The notes below the pieces were generated by a model. The model was not told the DNA's origin, did no database searches, and saw only the letters and a program-made list of their open reading frames with translations. This document shows, one piece after another, positions 17,648-26,129 of a DNA stretch of 64,000 nt. Source of the stretch: JADGHX01 sp037200125 (GTDB lineage: Bacteria > Pseudomonadota > Gammaproteobacteria > Steroidobacterales > Steroidobacteraceae); assembly GCA_037200125.1 (NCBI GenBank), contig JBBCGS010000006.1, positions 744,001-808,000 on the forward strand, in the 5' to 3' direction. Both the position numbers and the translations under genes were made by a program. Position 1 is the first letter of the stretch; each line of letters starts with the position of its first letter.

Positions 17648-18916
17648 CTAAAACAGTCCTCTGCGCTGGGGGATCTCGATGCGGCTCGGGATGCCGGTGA
17701 TGACCGTGTCGCCCTCTTTCAACCCCTCGAGCACCTGCGTGCTGATGTTGTCGGTGATCCCAAGCTTCACCAGCACCGGCTCCGGCGTTGCATTCCGATT
17801 GCCGGCCGGCAGGCGATAGACCACGGACGTATCCACTGAATCCGGTGGCACCAGCGGTGGCGGTGGATGCGGCGAGTTCGGATCCTGCGGAATCTGCACG
17901 CGCAGCGCCCCGTTCGGAATGCGCAATGCTTTCTCGGTCTTCGACACGACGATCGACACATTCGCCGTGAGACTCGGCCGCAACAGCAGGTCGGCGTTAT
18001 CCACTTCGATGACGCCGTCGAAGTTGGTGATCGTGCTCTGCTGCGCGGTTTGCGCCGTCTGCTTCTCGGACGGCGTGTACGGGTTGCGGATCTGCGTGAG
18101 CTTGCCGTTGAACGTGCGGTCCGGTATCGCATCCACCGTGAAGGTCACCGGCTGCCCCGGATGCGCTGCCCACACGTCGACCTCGCTGATCGGCGCGATG
18201 ATCCGCATCTTCGCCAGGTCCTGCGCGATCACGAACAGCGTCGGTGCGCTGAAGCTCGACACGACCGTCTTGCCGACTTCGACCTGCCGGAAGATCACGA
18301 TGCCATCGATCGGCGAGGTCAGCGTGCAGCGGGACAGGTCCAGCTTCGCGTTCTCGACCGCCGCCTTGCGCGTGAGCAACGTGGCGCGCGCCTGTTCGAG
18401 CTGGGCCTGGATCTGCTCGTAATCCGCCTGCGTGACGAGATCCTTCTCTCGCAGGTCTTTCAGACGTTTCGCGCTCAGCTTCACGAGCGTCGAGGTCGCC
18501 TCCGCGGCGGCCATGTCCGCCTCCGCCTGGGTCACGCGCTGCTCGTACGTGGCGGGATCGATGCGCGCGAGCACCTGCCCCTTCTTCACCGTGCTGTTGA
18601 AGTCGACATTCACCTCCGTCACGAGACCGGAGATCTGCGAGCTGACTTCGACGCTGACGAGCGGCGTGAGCTGCCCGGTGGTGTTCACCGCCTGCACGAT
18701 GTCGCCGCGCGAGACGGGCGCGATGGTGTAGTTCGCTTTCGGTTGATCGTCGCGATCGCGCTTCGCATAGACGACGACCGCGGCGGCGATGACGACTATC
18801 GCGCCGATTCCGAGGAAGGGAGTGATTCGCTTCTTGCGGGCCACGCGTGTCTCATCCTTGAGTTCGCGCAGGGAGGGTACACAAATACGCGGGGAGTTAC
18901 ACCGGGTGCGCGGCAC
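17648..18916 (-). CDS. HlyD/MacA-type periplasmic adaptor
   Basis: The membrane-fusion subunit that bridges an inner-membrane pump to the TolC-like channel encoded next. After a basic N-terminus there is one transmembrane segment (ITPFLGIGAIVVIAAAVVVY), then a barrel-sandwich/lipoyl half (GQLTPLVSVEVSSQISGLV), a long coiled-coil hairpin (ADMAAAEATSTLVKLSAKRL) and beta-barrel domains (GDTVITGIPSRIEIP near the end). Similarity is closest in style to MacA, which works with the ABC pump MacB. ATG 18916 gives 422 residues. GTG 18844 (VARKKRITPF) sits better just before the membrane segment and may be the true start. Confidence 0.85.
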   Translation of the reverse strand: MPRTRCNSPRICVPSLRELKDETRVARKKRITPFLGIGAIVVIAAAVVVYAKRDRDDQPKANYTIAPVSRGDIVQAVNTTGQLTPLVSVEVSSQISGLVTEVNVDFNSTVKKGQVLARIDPATYEQRVTQAEADMAAAEATSTLVKLSAKRLKDLREKDLVTQADYEQIQAQLEQARATLLTRKAAVENAKLDLSRCTLTSPIDGIVIFRQVEVGKTVVSSFSAPTLFVIAQDLAKMRIIAPISEVDVWAAHPGQPVTFTVDAIPDRTFNGKLTQIRNPYTPSEKQTAQTAQQSTITNFDGVIEVDNADLLLRPSLTANVSIVVSKTEKALRIPNGALRVQIPQDPNSPHPPPPLVPPDSVDTSVVYRLPAGNRNATPEPVLVKLGITDNISTQVLEGLKEGDTVITGIPSRIEIPQRRGLF

Positions 18917-19169
18917 GGCATGCGCTGTGCCATTACGTCGGCGAGATCAGCGCTCGACCAAGGTCGGAAAACCCACGTCTGTCACTGTGTGCGCGGGTCT
19001 TACGACTACCCGCTCGTGGTACCCCGGGCTAGACGACAAGGTCTCGGGGATTGCCGTTCGAGAAAGGCACAGGCGCAGGAACTGGAAACGACAATGATCC
19101 AGGCTGCCGCCTGACGCTTCCGCGGCAACCGTCTTCCAACGACCTCAGGGGTGTCGAGGTGGCGCGCTC

Positions 19170-19207
19170 GTTCTCAAATAAGCCACGATTGTTCTCAAGA
19201 TGAGAAC
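19170..19207 (+). promoter_or_regulatory. Probable autoregulatory operator of the wHTH-NTase gene
   Basis: GTTCTCA occurs at 19170-19176 and 19191-19197 (21 bases apart, two helix turns). The second copy forms a perfect palindrome GTTCTCA-AGA-TGAGAAC (19191-19207) that overlaps the ATG at 19200. A regulator bound here would block translation start and promoter clearance. The downstream gene encodes a winged-helix protein, so autoregulation is the simple reading. Confidence 0.6.
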
Positions 19208-19829
19208 GAAACGCCCCGGCCCACGCCCGCAACTGGTGGAAATCCTCTTCGGCGCCTATCGCCGGCGGATTCTCGGTCTCCTGCTATTGCGCGTCGAGGA
19301 AAGTTTTTATGTGCGTGAGATCGCGCGGATCACTGGCGTGCCAGCGGGGTCCCTGCATCGGGAATTAAAGGCACTGGCGGATGGCGGCCTGCTGGCACGC
19401 ACCACCGCGGGAAACCAGGTGCGATACCAAGCGGATCGCTCCTGCCCGATTTTCAAAGAGCTTGCCGGAATCTTCCGCAAGACCGCAGGGCTCGCCGATG
19501 TGCTGCGCGAGCTGCTGACACCATTGGGAAAGAAGATATCCCTCGCCTTCATCTTCGGCTCGGTGGCGCAGGGCAAGGCCCAACCCAGCAGCGATATCGA
19601 CCTGCTGGTCGTCGGCTCGGTGCCATTCGCAGACGTCGTCGAGACGTGCCACGCTGGCACGCAACGGCTGGGGCGCGAAGTAAACCCCGTCGTGATGAGC
19701 AAGGCCGCCTTTCAGCGCAAGTCCCGCGAGCACGACCGTTTCATCTCGAGAGTGGCAAAGGAACCGAAGATCTTTCTGATCGGAGATGCCCGTGACTTTG
19801 AAAAACTTGCTGAAAATCGGTCAGCTTAA
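19200..19829 (+). CDS. Winged-helix / minimal nucleotidyltransferase regulator
   Basis: A two-domain protein of 209 residues. Residues 1-80 form a winged helix (SFYVREIARITGVPAGSLHR, ELKALADGGLLAR). Residues about 110-200 form a minimal nucleotidyltransferase with the catalytic motif GSVAQGKAQPSSDIDLLVVG (GS...SDIDL). Proteins of this build are usually paired with a HEPN-type partner in toxin-antitoxin-like modules, where the nucleotidyltransferase can modify and silence the HEPN toxin. The partner is the overlapping next gene. The palindrome over the start codon suggests self-repression. Confidence 0.8.
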   Translation: MRTKRPGPRPQLVEILFGAYRRRILGLLLLRVEESFYVREIARITGVPAGSLHRELKALADGGLLARTTAGNQVRYQADRSCPIFKELAGIFRKTAGLADVLRELLTPLGKKISLAFIFGSVAQGKAQPSSDIDLLVVGSVPFADVVETCHAGTQRLGREVNPVVMSKAAFQRKSREHDRFISRVAKEPKIFLIGDARDFEKLAENRSA

Positions 19830-20187
19830 AGAGCACCCTGTCTCAGCTCAGGAAATCGAGCGGCTGCTCGCCGCCGCGCAACGGAATCTGCGCGATGCGC
19901 ATGTGAAAGGAATCAGCGCTGAAACGCGTTTCGATGCCGCCTACAAAGCGACCATGCAGTGCGCGCTCGCCGCCCTGATGATGCACGGCTACCGTCCCGA
20001 CACGAATCGGCCGGGACATCACATGACCGTACTTCAGAGCACGCCGGGTAAGTGGACGCCCCGTCAGCCACGTGTCTCTAGCTTCTTGGACGCTCGCTAC
20101 GCGACAAACACCCGCGCATTCCGGAACAACCGCATCCACCCACTCCACTCACCGACGCCATCCGGGCGCCACGAGTTCTGCAGGTAG
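19792..20187 (+). pseudogene. HEPN-like partner of the nucleotidyltransferase, C-terminally truncated
   Basis: GTG 19792 opens VTLKNLLKIGQLKEH and overlaps the preceding gene by 38 bases. The first 80 codons (AQEIERLLAAAQRNLRDAHV, RFDAAYKATMQCALAALMMH) match helices of the HEPN-like proteins that accompany such regulators. After HHMTVLQS the reading no longer looks family-like, and the last 30 codons are antisense to the end of purL. The C-terminal helix that would carry the HEPN R/N-type catalytic motif is therefore missing. I infer deletion at the junction with purL, leaving a module whose toxin, if it was one, is probably dead. Confidence 0.6.
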
Positions 20188-23100
20188 CGCGCCGAGCGCT
20201 CGGGGTGCGGCATCATGATGGTGACGCGGCCGTCCGCGCTGGTCACCGAGGTGATGCCCAAAGGCGAGCCGCCCGGGTTCGCGGGATAAGTGGTCGCGAC
20301 CGTACGGTCCCGATTCACGTAGCGGAACGACACGAGGCCGCTCTTCGAGCAGGCCGCGGCTGCGACATCGGAGACGAACTCCGCACGACCCTCACCGTGG
20401 GCGGTGGCGATAGGCAGAAACGAGCCGTTCATCCCTTTGAGCACGACGGAAGGTGAGTCGAGGATCTCGACCATCACGAAGCGGGCTTCATACTGTTCGC
20501 TGCGATTGGTAACGAAGCGCGGCCACACCTCGGTACCGGGGATGAGGCTCTTCAGCGCCGCAAGCATCTGGCAGCCGTTGCAGAAGCCGAGCGTGAACGT
20601 GTCGTTGCGCTCGAAGAAGCGCACGAAATCATCGCGCACGGTCTTGTGGAACAGAATCGACTTGGCCCAGCCCTCGCCCGCGCCCAGCACGTCGCCGTAC
20701 GAGAATCCGCCGCACGCCACCACGCCTTTGAAATCCGCGAGCGTTCGCCGGCCCGACAGCAGATCGGTCATGTGCACATCGTGCGATTCGAAACCCGCCC
20801 GCTCGAGCCACGCCGCCGTCTCGACCTGGCTGTTGACGCCCTGTTCTCGCAGGATCGCGACGGCCGGCCGCTTGCCCGTGTTGATGTAAGGCGCGGCGAT
20901 ATCTTCCTGTGCGTCGTACGTGAGCGCGACGCTGAGTCCCGGATCGCTCGGCGCGACAAGCGCCGCGAACTCTTCATCCGCACAGGTCGGGTCGTCCCGC
21001 AGCCGCCGCAGCTGCCACGATGTTTCGGACCAGGCACGACGCAAGTCGAGCCAGGATTCGTCGATGCGCAGATCACCGATGGCCATGCGCACCCGCAGCC
21101 CGGTGGCATCCCGCCCGTCTTGCGAGGCGACCGGCACGCCAACGCGCGACACGAGCGCATCGAGCCCGTGCTTGGCGAAAACCGCTTTGACGCGCGCTTC
21201 GTCCGCTTCGCGCACCTGAATGACGGCTCCGAGCTCCTCGGCAAACAACTGCGCGAGGGCCGAACCTCGGTACCCCGCGAGCGAGATATCGAGCCCGCAG
21301 TGGCCGGCGAACGCCATCTCCGCAAGCGTGGTGAAGAGCCCGCCGTCGGAACGATCGTGATACGCGAGTACGAGGCCCTGCGCCTTGAGCTCGGCCAACG
21401 CTTCAGCAAGCGACTTCAGAGGCTGCGGATCATCGAGATCAGGAGGCTCATCGCCAATCTCGCCATACACCTGCAGCAACGAGGAACCACCGAGCCGGTT
21501 ACGGCCAGCGCCCAGATCGACGAGCCACAACGAGGTCGGCCCGAGATCCGTGCGCAGCACAGGCGTCAGTGTCTTGCGCACGTCACCCACCGGCGCAAAC
21601 GCCGACACGATGAGCGACACCGGCGCCACGACGCTGCGCGTGTCATCCCCTTCGCGCCACGTGGTCTTCATCGACAGCGAATCCTTGCCCACCGGGATCG
21701 CGATACCGAGCGCGGGGCAAAGCTCTTCGCCCACGGCATGCACCGTCGCGTAAAGCGACGCGTCTTCGCCCGGCTCGCCGCACGCGGCCATCCAGTTCGC
21801 AGACAAGCGAACCTGCGAGAGCGAGCCGATGTCCGCCGCCAGAATGTTCGTCAGCGCTTCGGCGACCGCGAGCCGGCCCGAGGCTGGACCATCGAGCACG
21901 GCGACCGGCGTGCGCTCGCCCATCGCCATCGCTTCACCCGCGTGGCCGTTGTAGTCCACCGCCGTCACGGCGACGTCGCTCACCGGCACCTGCCACGGCC
22001 CCACCATCTGGTCGCGGCTGATGAGCCCGCCAACCGAGCGATCGCCGATGGTGATGAGGAATGTCTTATCCGCGACCGCCGGGAATCGCAGCACGCGATA
22101 CAGCGCCTCGCGCGCGTTCACGCGCGAAAGATCGAACGCCTTGCCCGGCGTGGCGACGCTCTTCACGTCGCGAGTCATGCGGGGCAGCTTGCCGATCAGC
22201 ACGTCGATCGGCATATCGACCGGGTTGTTGCCGAACAGAGGATCGTGAACGACGAGGCGGCCCGTGTCGTCGATGTCGCCGATCACCGCGAACGGCGAGC
22301 GTTCGCGCTCGGCGATCCGCGCGAAGGCCTGCAGGCGGGCCGGATCGACGGCGAGAACGTAGCGCTCCTGCGCTTCGTTACACCAGATCTCCATCGGCGA
22401 CATGCCCGGCTCCGCGCTGGGCACGGCGCGCAGATCGATGCGCCCGCCTCGACCCGCCGTATGCGCCACGACTTCGGGCACCGCGTTGGACAGCCCACCC
22501 GCGCCAACGTCGTGAATGAGCACGATCGGATTCTCAGCGCCAAGCGCCCAGCAGCGATCGATCACTTCCTGCGCGCGACGCTGAATCTCCGCGTTGCCAC
22601 GCTGAACCGAGGCGTAGTCGAGATCCGCAGTGCTCGCGCCGCTGCCCATCGACGACGCCGCGCCACCGCCGAGCCCGATGAGCATCGCCGGCCCGCCGAG
22701 TACGACGAGCTTGGAGCCCACCGGCACGTCACCCTTCTGAACCTGTGGGCGACGCACGTTGCCAAGCCCGCCCGCGATCATGATCGGCTTGTGATAGCCG
22801 CGAACGCGATTTGGGCTGTCGCCCGGCGCATGCAGCTCGAACGTGCGGAAGTATCCGGCGATCGCCGGCCGCCCGAACTCGTTGTTGAACGCGGCCGCGC
22901 CGATCGGCCCTTCGATCATGATGTCGAGCGCCGACGCGATACGCGACGGCTTGCCGAAGGCCTGTTCCCACGGCCGCTCGAATCCCGGAATGCGCAGGTG
23001 CGACACCGAGAATCCGGTGAGGCCCGCCTTCGGTTTCGCGCCGAGGCCGGTCGCGCCTTCGTCGCGGATCTCGCCGCCCGAGCCCGTCGCCGCGCCTGGG

Positions 23101-24023
23101 TAGGGCGAAATGGCGGTGGGGTGGTTGTGCGTCTCCACCTTCATCAGGATGTCGATGGGCTCGCGCACGCCGCGATACACGTTGTTCGCGGGATCAGGGA
23201 AATAACGAACGCCATCCACGCCTTCGATGACGGCGGCGTTGTCCTTGTACGCCGAGAGCACACCGTGCGGGCTGCGCGCGTGGGTGTTGCGGATCATCCC
23301 GAACAGCGACTTTTCCCGCGCCTTGCCATCGATGACCCAGCTCGCGTTGAAAATCTTGTGGCGGCAATGCTCCGAGTTCGCCTGCGCGAACATCATGAGC
23401 TCCACATCCGACGGGTCGCGGCCCAGGCGGCGGAAATTCTCGAGCAGGTAGTCGATCTCATCGCCCGAGAGCGCAAGACCCAGATCCTTGTTCGCGCGCA
23501 CCAGCGACTCGCGCCCTTCGGCGAGCGCCACGCGCGCGAGCTTCTTCGGCTCAGCGTGGCCGAACAGCTGCGCGGCGGAGGCCTCGTCGAACAGCACCAT
23601 CTCGGTCATGCGATCGAACAGCACGCTCGCGAGCGCCGCGAGCTGCTTGCGCTCGAGCGGCTGCGAACTTTGAATGCGGTACGCGATGCCGCGCTCGACA
23701 CGCAGCACGGCGCTCAAGCCGCACACCTGCGCGATGTCCGTGGCCTTGCTCGACCAGGACGAAATAGTCCCGGCGCGGGGCACGACGATGACTAGCTCGC
23801 CCGCATCGCTCAGGGGGGCGGCAGCCGCGCCGGGACGCGGCCCGTAGGTCAGTAGCTGCTGAAGAACCCCGGACTGCGACGCATCCAGCGCGCGTTCGGT
23901 GTCGACGAAATGCACGAACCGGGAAGTGAGCCCCGTGACACCCGGTTGGCGGGCGCGGAGGAGACCGAGGAGCTTGGCGATGCGGAACGGGGAGAGAGCG
24001 GGCGCGCCCTGCAAACTGAACAT
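20097..24023 (-). CDS. purL: Phosphoribosylformylglycinamidine synthase (single-chain PurL)
   Basis: Converts FGAR to FGAM with ATP and glutamine in the fourth step of purine synthesis; cytoplasmic. It is the long form typical of proteobacteria: a PurS-like N-terminus, two AIRS-type synthetase halves (FAQANSEHCRHKIFNASWVI; VETHNHPTAISPYPGAATGS) and a C-terminal glutaminase (REQGVNSQVETAAWLERAGF, nucleophile region GFCNGCQML). ATG 24023 (MFSLQGAPALSPFRIAKLLG) is preferred; the frame is open upstream to 24065 but the extension is not family-like. The product is 1308 residues. Confidence 0.97.
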   Translation of the reverse strand: MFSLQGAPALSPFRIAKLLGLLRARQPGVTGLTSRFVHFVDTERALDASQSGVLQQLLTYGPRPGAAAAPLSDAGELVIVVPRAGTISSWSSKATDIAQVCGLSAVLRVERGIAYRIQSSQPLERKQLAALASVLFDRMTEMVLFDEASAAQLFGHAEPKKLARVALAEGRESLVRANKDLGLALSGDEIDYLLENFRRLGRDPSDVELMMFAQANSEHCRHKIFNASWVIDGKAREKSLFGMIRNTHARSPHGVLSAYKDNAAVIEGVDGVRYFPDPANNVYRGVREPIDILMKVETHNHPTAISPYPGAATGSGGEIRDEGATGLGAKPKAGLTGFSVSHLRIPGFERPWEQAFGKPSRIASALDIMIEGPIGAAAFNNEFGRPAIAGYFRTFELHAPGDSPNRVRGYHKPIMIAGGLGNVRRPQVQKGDVPVGSKLVVLGGPAMLIGLGGGAASSMGSGASTADLDYASVQRGNAEIQRRAQEVIDRCWALGAENPIVLIHDVGAGGLSNAVPEVVAHTAGRGGRIDLRAVPSAEPGMSPMEIWCNEAQERYVLAVDPARLQAFARIAERERSPFAVIGDIDDTGRLVVHDPLFGNNPVDMPIDVLIGKLPRMTRDVKSVATPGKAFDLSRVNAREALYRVLRFPAVADKTFLITIGDRSVGGLISRDQMVGPWQVPVSDVAVTAVDYNGHAGEAMAMGERTPVAVLDGPASGRLAVAEALTNILAADIGSLSQVRLSANWMAACGEPGEDASLYATVHAVGEELCPALGIAIPVGKDSLSMKTTWREGDDTRSVVAPVSLIVSAFAPVGDVRKTLTPVLRTDLGPTSLWLVDLGAGRNRLGGSSLLQVYGEIGDEPPDLDDPQPLKSLAEALAELKAQGLVLAYHDRSDGGLFTTLAEMAFAGHCGLDISLAGYRGSALAQLFAEELGAVIQVREADEARVKAVFAKHGLDALVSRVGVPVASQDGRDATGLRVRMAIGDLRIDESWLDLRRAWSETSWQLRRLRDDPTCADEEFAALVAPSDPGLSVALTYDAQEDIAAPYINTGKRPAVAILREQGVNSQVETAAWLERAGFESHDVHMTDLLSGRRTLADFKGVVACGGFSYGDVLGAGEGWAKSILFHKTVRDDFVRFFERNDTFTLGFCNGCQMLAALKSLIPGTEVWPRFVTNRSEQYEARFVMVEILDSPSVVLKGMNGSFLPIATAHGEGRAEFVSDVAAAACSKSGLVSFRYVNRDRTVATTYPANPGGSPLGITSVTSADGRVTIMMPHPERSARYLQNSWRPDGVGEWSGWMRLFRNARVFVA

Positions 24024-24042
24024 GGCTTGATTTCGAGGCTGT

Positions 24043-24384
24043 CTATTTCTTGGGCGGGACGTCACTGCCCGAATACATAGGAACGGGGAACTGGGTGACG
24101 TTGCCGCCCCCTTCCAGCGTGCTGATCTTGCTCACGCCCTGCTTCTTCACCTCGTCGATGCGAAGCACGGAATGCAGCGGCAGGTAGGTGCGCTTGACCC
24201 CTTCGAACTCGCTCTTGATGCGCTCCTCAGCCGGGTCCAGCACCACCGTGGAGCGCTCGCCGAACACGAGCTCCTCGACCTCGATGAAGCCGAACAGGCC
24301 CCCGTGGCCGACCTTGCGGGCATAGATCTCGTAAACCTTGCCCTGATTCACGAAAAGCACCTTGAAAATGTGACTGGCGGCCAT
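24043..24384 (-). CDS. DUF1820 family protein
   Basis: A small soluble protein of 113 residues with unknown function. It matches the DUF1820 pattern of gammaproteobacteria: IFKVLFVNQGKVYEIYARKV, GFIEVEELVFGERSTVVLDP, SEFEGVKRTYLPLHSVLRID. The Pro/Ser-rich tail is variable. It lies directly upstream of purL on the same strand, 20 bases from the purL start, so they may share a transcript. Confidence 0.88.
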   Translation of the reverse strand: MAASHIFKVLFVNQGKVYEIYARKVGHGGLFGFIEVEELVFGERSTVVLDPAEERIKSEFEGVKRTYLPLHSVLRIDEVKKQGVSKISTLEGGGNVTQFPVPMYSGSDVPPKK

Positions 24385-24535
24385 CGGTTCCGGTGGGGGG
24401 TCCTGCTACTTTAGGGCTGGCATTATATGTCCGCGCGCACCGGGGAAACGGATTGTGCGCGGACCGGGTCTCCCGAAGAGGCCCCTGCCACCAAATTCGT
24501 CCGGGGAAACCTGAAACAGGCCCACGAGGGCAGCC

Positions 24536-25869
24536 ATGGCGCTCCGCCTGCGCATTGTCAGTGATCATCGCCGGTCCCTCGGGGACCGCGGCAACATCGT
24601 GTTCGGCGTCGGCGGCGGTACTATCGGCCGCTCCGCCGACAACGACTGGGTGTTGCCCGACCCCCAGCGCTATGTCTCCGCCCACCATGCGCGCGTGAGC
24701 TTTCGCCAGGGCAGCTATTTCCTCGAAGATCTGAGCACGAACGGCGCGTTCGCGAACGATGGCGACGTGGCCATCGGCAAGCTCGGGCCCCACAAGCTTC
24801 AGAACGGCGACCTGCTGCGCTTCGGCGACTATCAGGTCAGCGTGTCGCTGGAGGCGGAAACGCCGGCGGACGCGCTCGAGGACGTCCCCGCCGCGTCGCC
24901 CACCGAGTCCGTTGCCGTCGTCCCGACCAGCATCAACGCCCTGCGCACGGTCGGCCGGGCGCCCAGACCGATATCGGCGCCTCCCTCGACCTCGATGCCC
25001 TCCTGATCCAGGACCCGCTGGACCCGCTCGAGAACGCCCCACCCCGCGCGCTCGCCCAGGCGGCCGCGGAGGTCCCGTCCGCCACCGACTCGGCCAACCA
25101 GAGCGGCGGCTTCCGGCCGGTGAACGCTTACGGCCAGGCCGTCGCCCGCATCCCGCGACCGGAAGCCCAGGACCAGACCGAGCCCAACGACGAAGTCATC
25201 GCCCGGCGCATCGCCCGGCTCGCCAAGGCGGCGGGCAAGGATCCGCGCAACGTCGCCGGCGCCGCGAGCGCCCCGGCACTCTACGACGTGCAGAGCGGCC
25301 TGCAGGCGTTCTGCCGGGGAGCCGGCATCGACGCCGATAAGCTGCCGGCCGACGCGCAGACCCGCATGATGCATCTCGTCGGCCAGCTGTTCCGCGAAGC
25401 CTTCGTGGGGCTCAAGGACCTGGAACGGTCCCGCAACGAGATCCGCAACCGGTACCGCATCGAGATCCAGCAGATCGAGGACGACCCGCGCCCGTCGCTC
25501 GCGCGCATGGCCGTGGAAGACCTGCTCGTCGAAATTCTTCATCAGCACGAGGCGCGCCGACTCGACGCGGTCCAGTGGCTGCGCGAGCAGATGACGACCT
25601 CGAAGGAACACGAGAACGCGTTCTCGCAAGCCATGCAGGAAGCCTTCGTCGAGTTCCTCGGTCGCCTCGACCCGGCCGAGCTCGAAGCGCGCTTCGAACG
25701 CGCGGCGCGCCGCGGCAAGTTACGCGGCGGTGGCAAGGCGCAGGCATGGGAGCTCTACGCGGACTTCTATCGCAACCTGGTCGAGAAGCCCGCCGAGCAC
25801 ATGCCTCACACGTTCGTCGAAGCGTTCTCGATTGCCTACCGCGAGTACATGAAGAAAAAACCCGGCTGA
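24536..25869 (+). pseudogene. FHA-domain TagH/ImpI-type protein, frameshifted
   Basis: In type VI secretion, TagH-type proteins carry an N-terminal FHA domain that reads phosphothreonine signals. Here residues 1-105 from ATG 24536 are a good FHA domain (GGTIGRSADNDWVLPDPQRY, VSAHHARVS, LSTNGAFAND). The frame then ends at 25006. The natural continuation lies in another frame from about 24963 (AQTDIGASLDLDALLI) and runs to 25869 through the TagH C-terminal domain (RMMHLVGQLFREAFVGLKDL, EHMPHTFVEAFSIAYREYMK). One base appears lost in the run CCGGGCGCCC at 24955-24964. No other type VI gene is in the window, so the gene is an orphan whether or not the frameshift is real. Confidence 0.75.
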
Positions 25870-26129
25870 CCCGCGGGACTTCGCCTCGCTTCAGCGGCGA
25901 GCACGGCAACGGCATCGAGCCCGCGTCGTCGGTGGATCAAGGCCATGCGGCGATTGCGCGAGCCATGCGACTCTTGATTTTTGCGCTCGCGGCGTCCCTC
26001 GCGATGTTCATCGCAGCAGCACGCTTTCACGCGACGTGCCTCACAAGAGTGATTAATTCCAATTGCCACCGATGTGCGCCCAGGGGTCAACTCCCGTGTA
26101 TCGCAAATGGTCCGCAACGGAGTACGGCA
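25870..26129. other. 260-bp gap before the chemoreceptor gene
   Basis: No gene supported. The chemoreceptor frame stays open through it, but the encoded residues look random. A possible CCGAT-type sigma-28 -10 near 26069 has no convincing -35. Confidence 0.5.

Noticed and set aside
20646..23795. Open frame of 1049 codons antisense to purL
   Set aside because: Shadow of the highly biased GC-rich purL codons; its text is Arg/His-rich without domains, and the other strand is a certain gene.
26050..26077. Sigma-28 promoter for the chemoreceptor gene
   Set aside because: ACCGATGT resembles the -10, but no TAAA-like -35 occurs at the required spacing.
25575..26129. Long N-terminal extension of the chemoreceptor
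   Set aside because: The frame is open but overlaps the TagH-type gene and encodes Arg-rich random text; PAS homology begins after ATG 26130.
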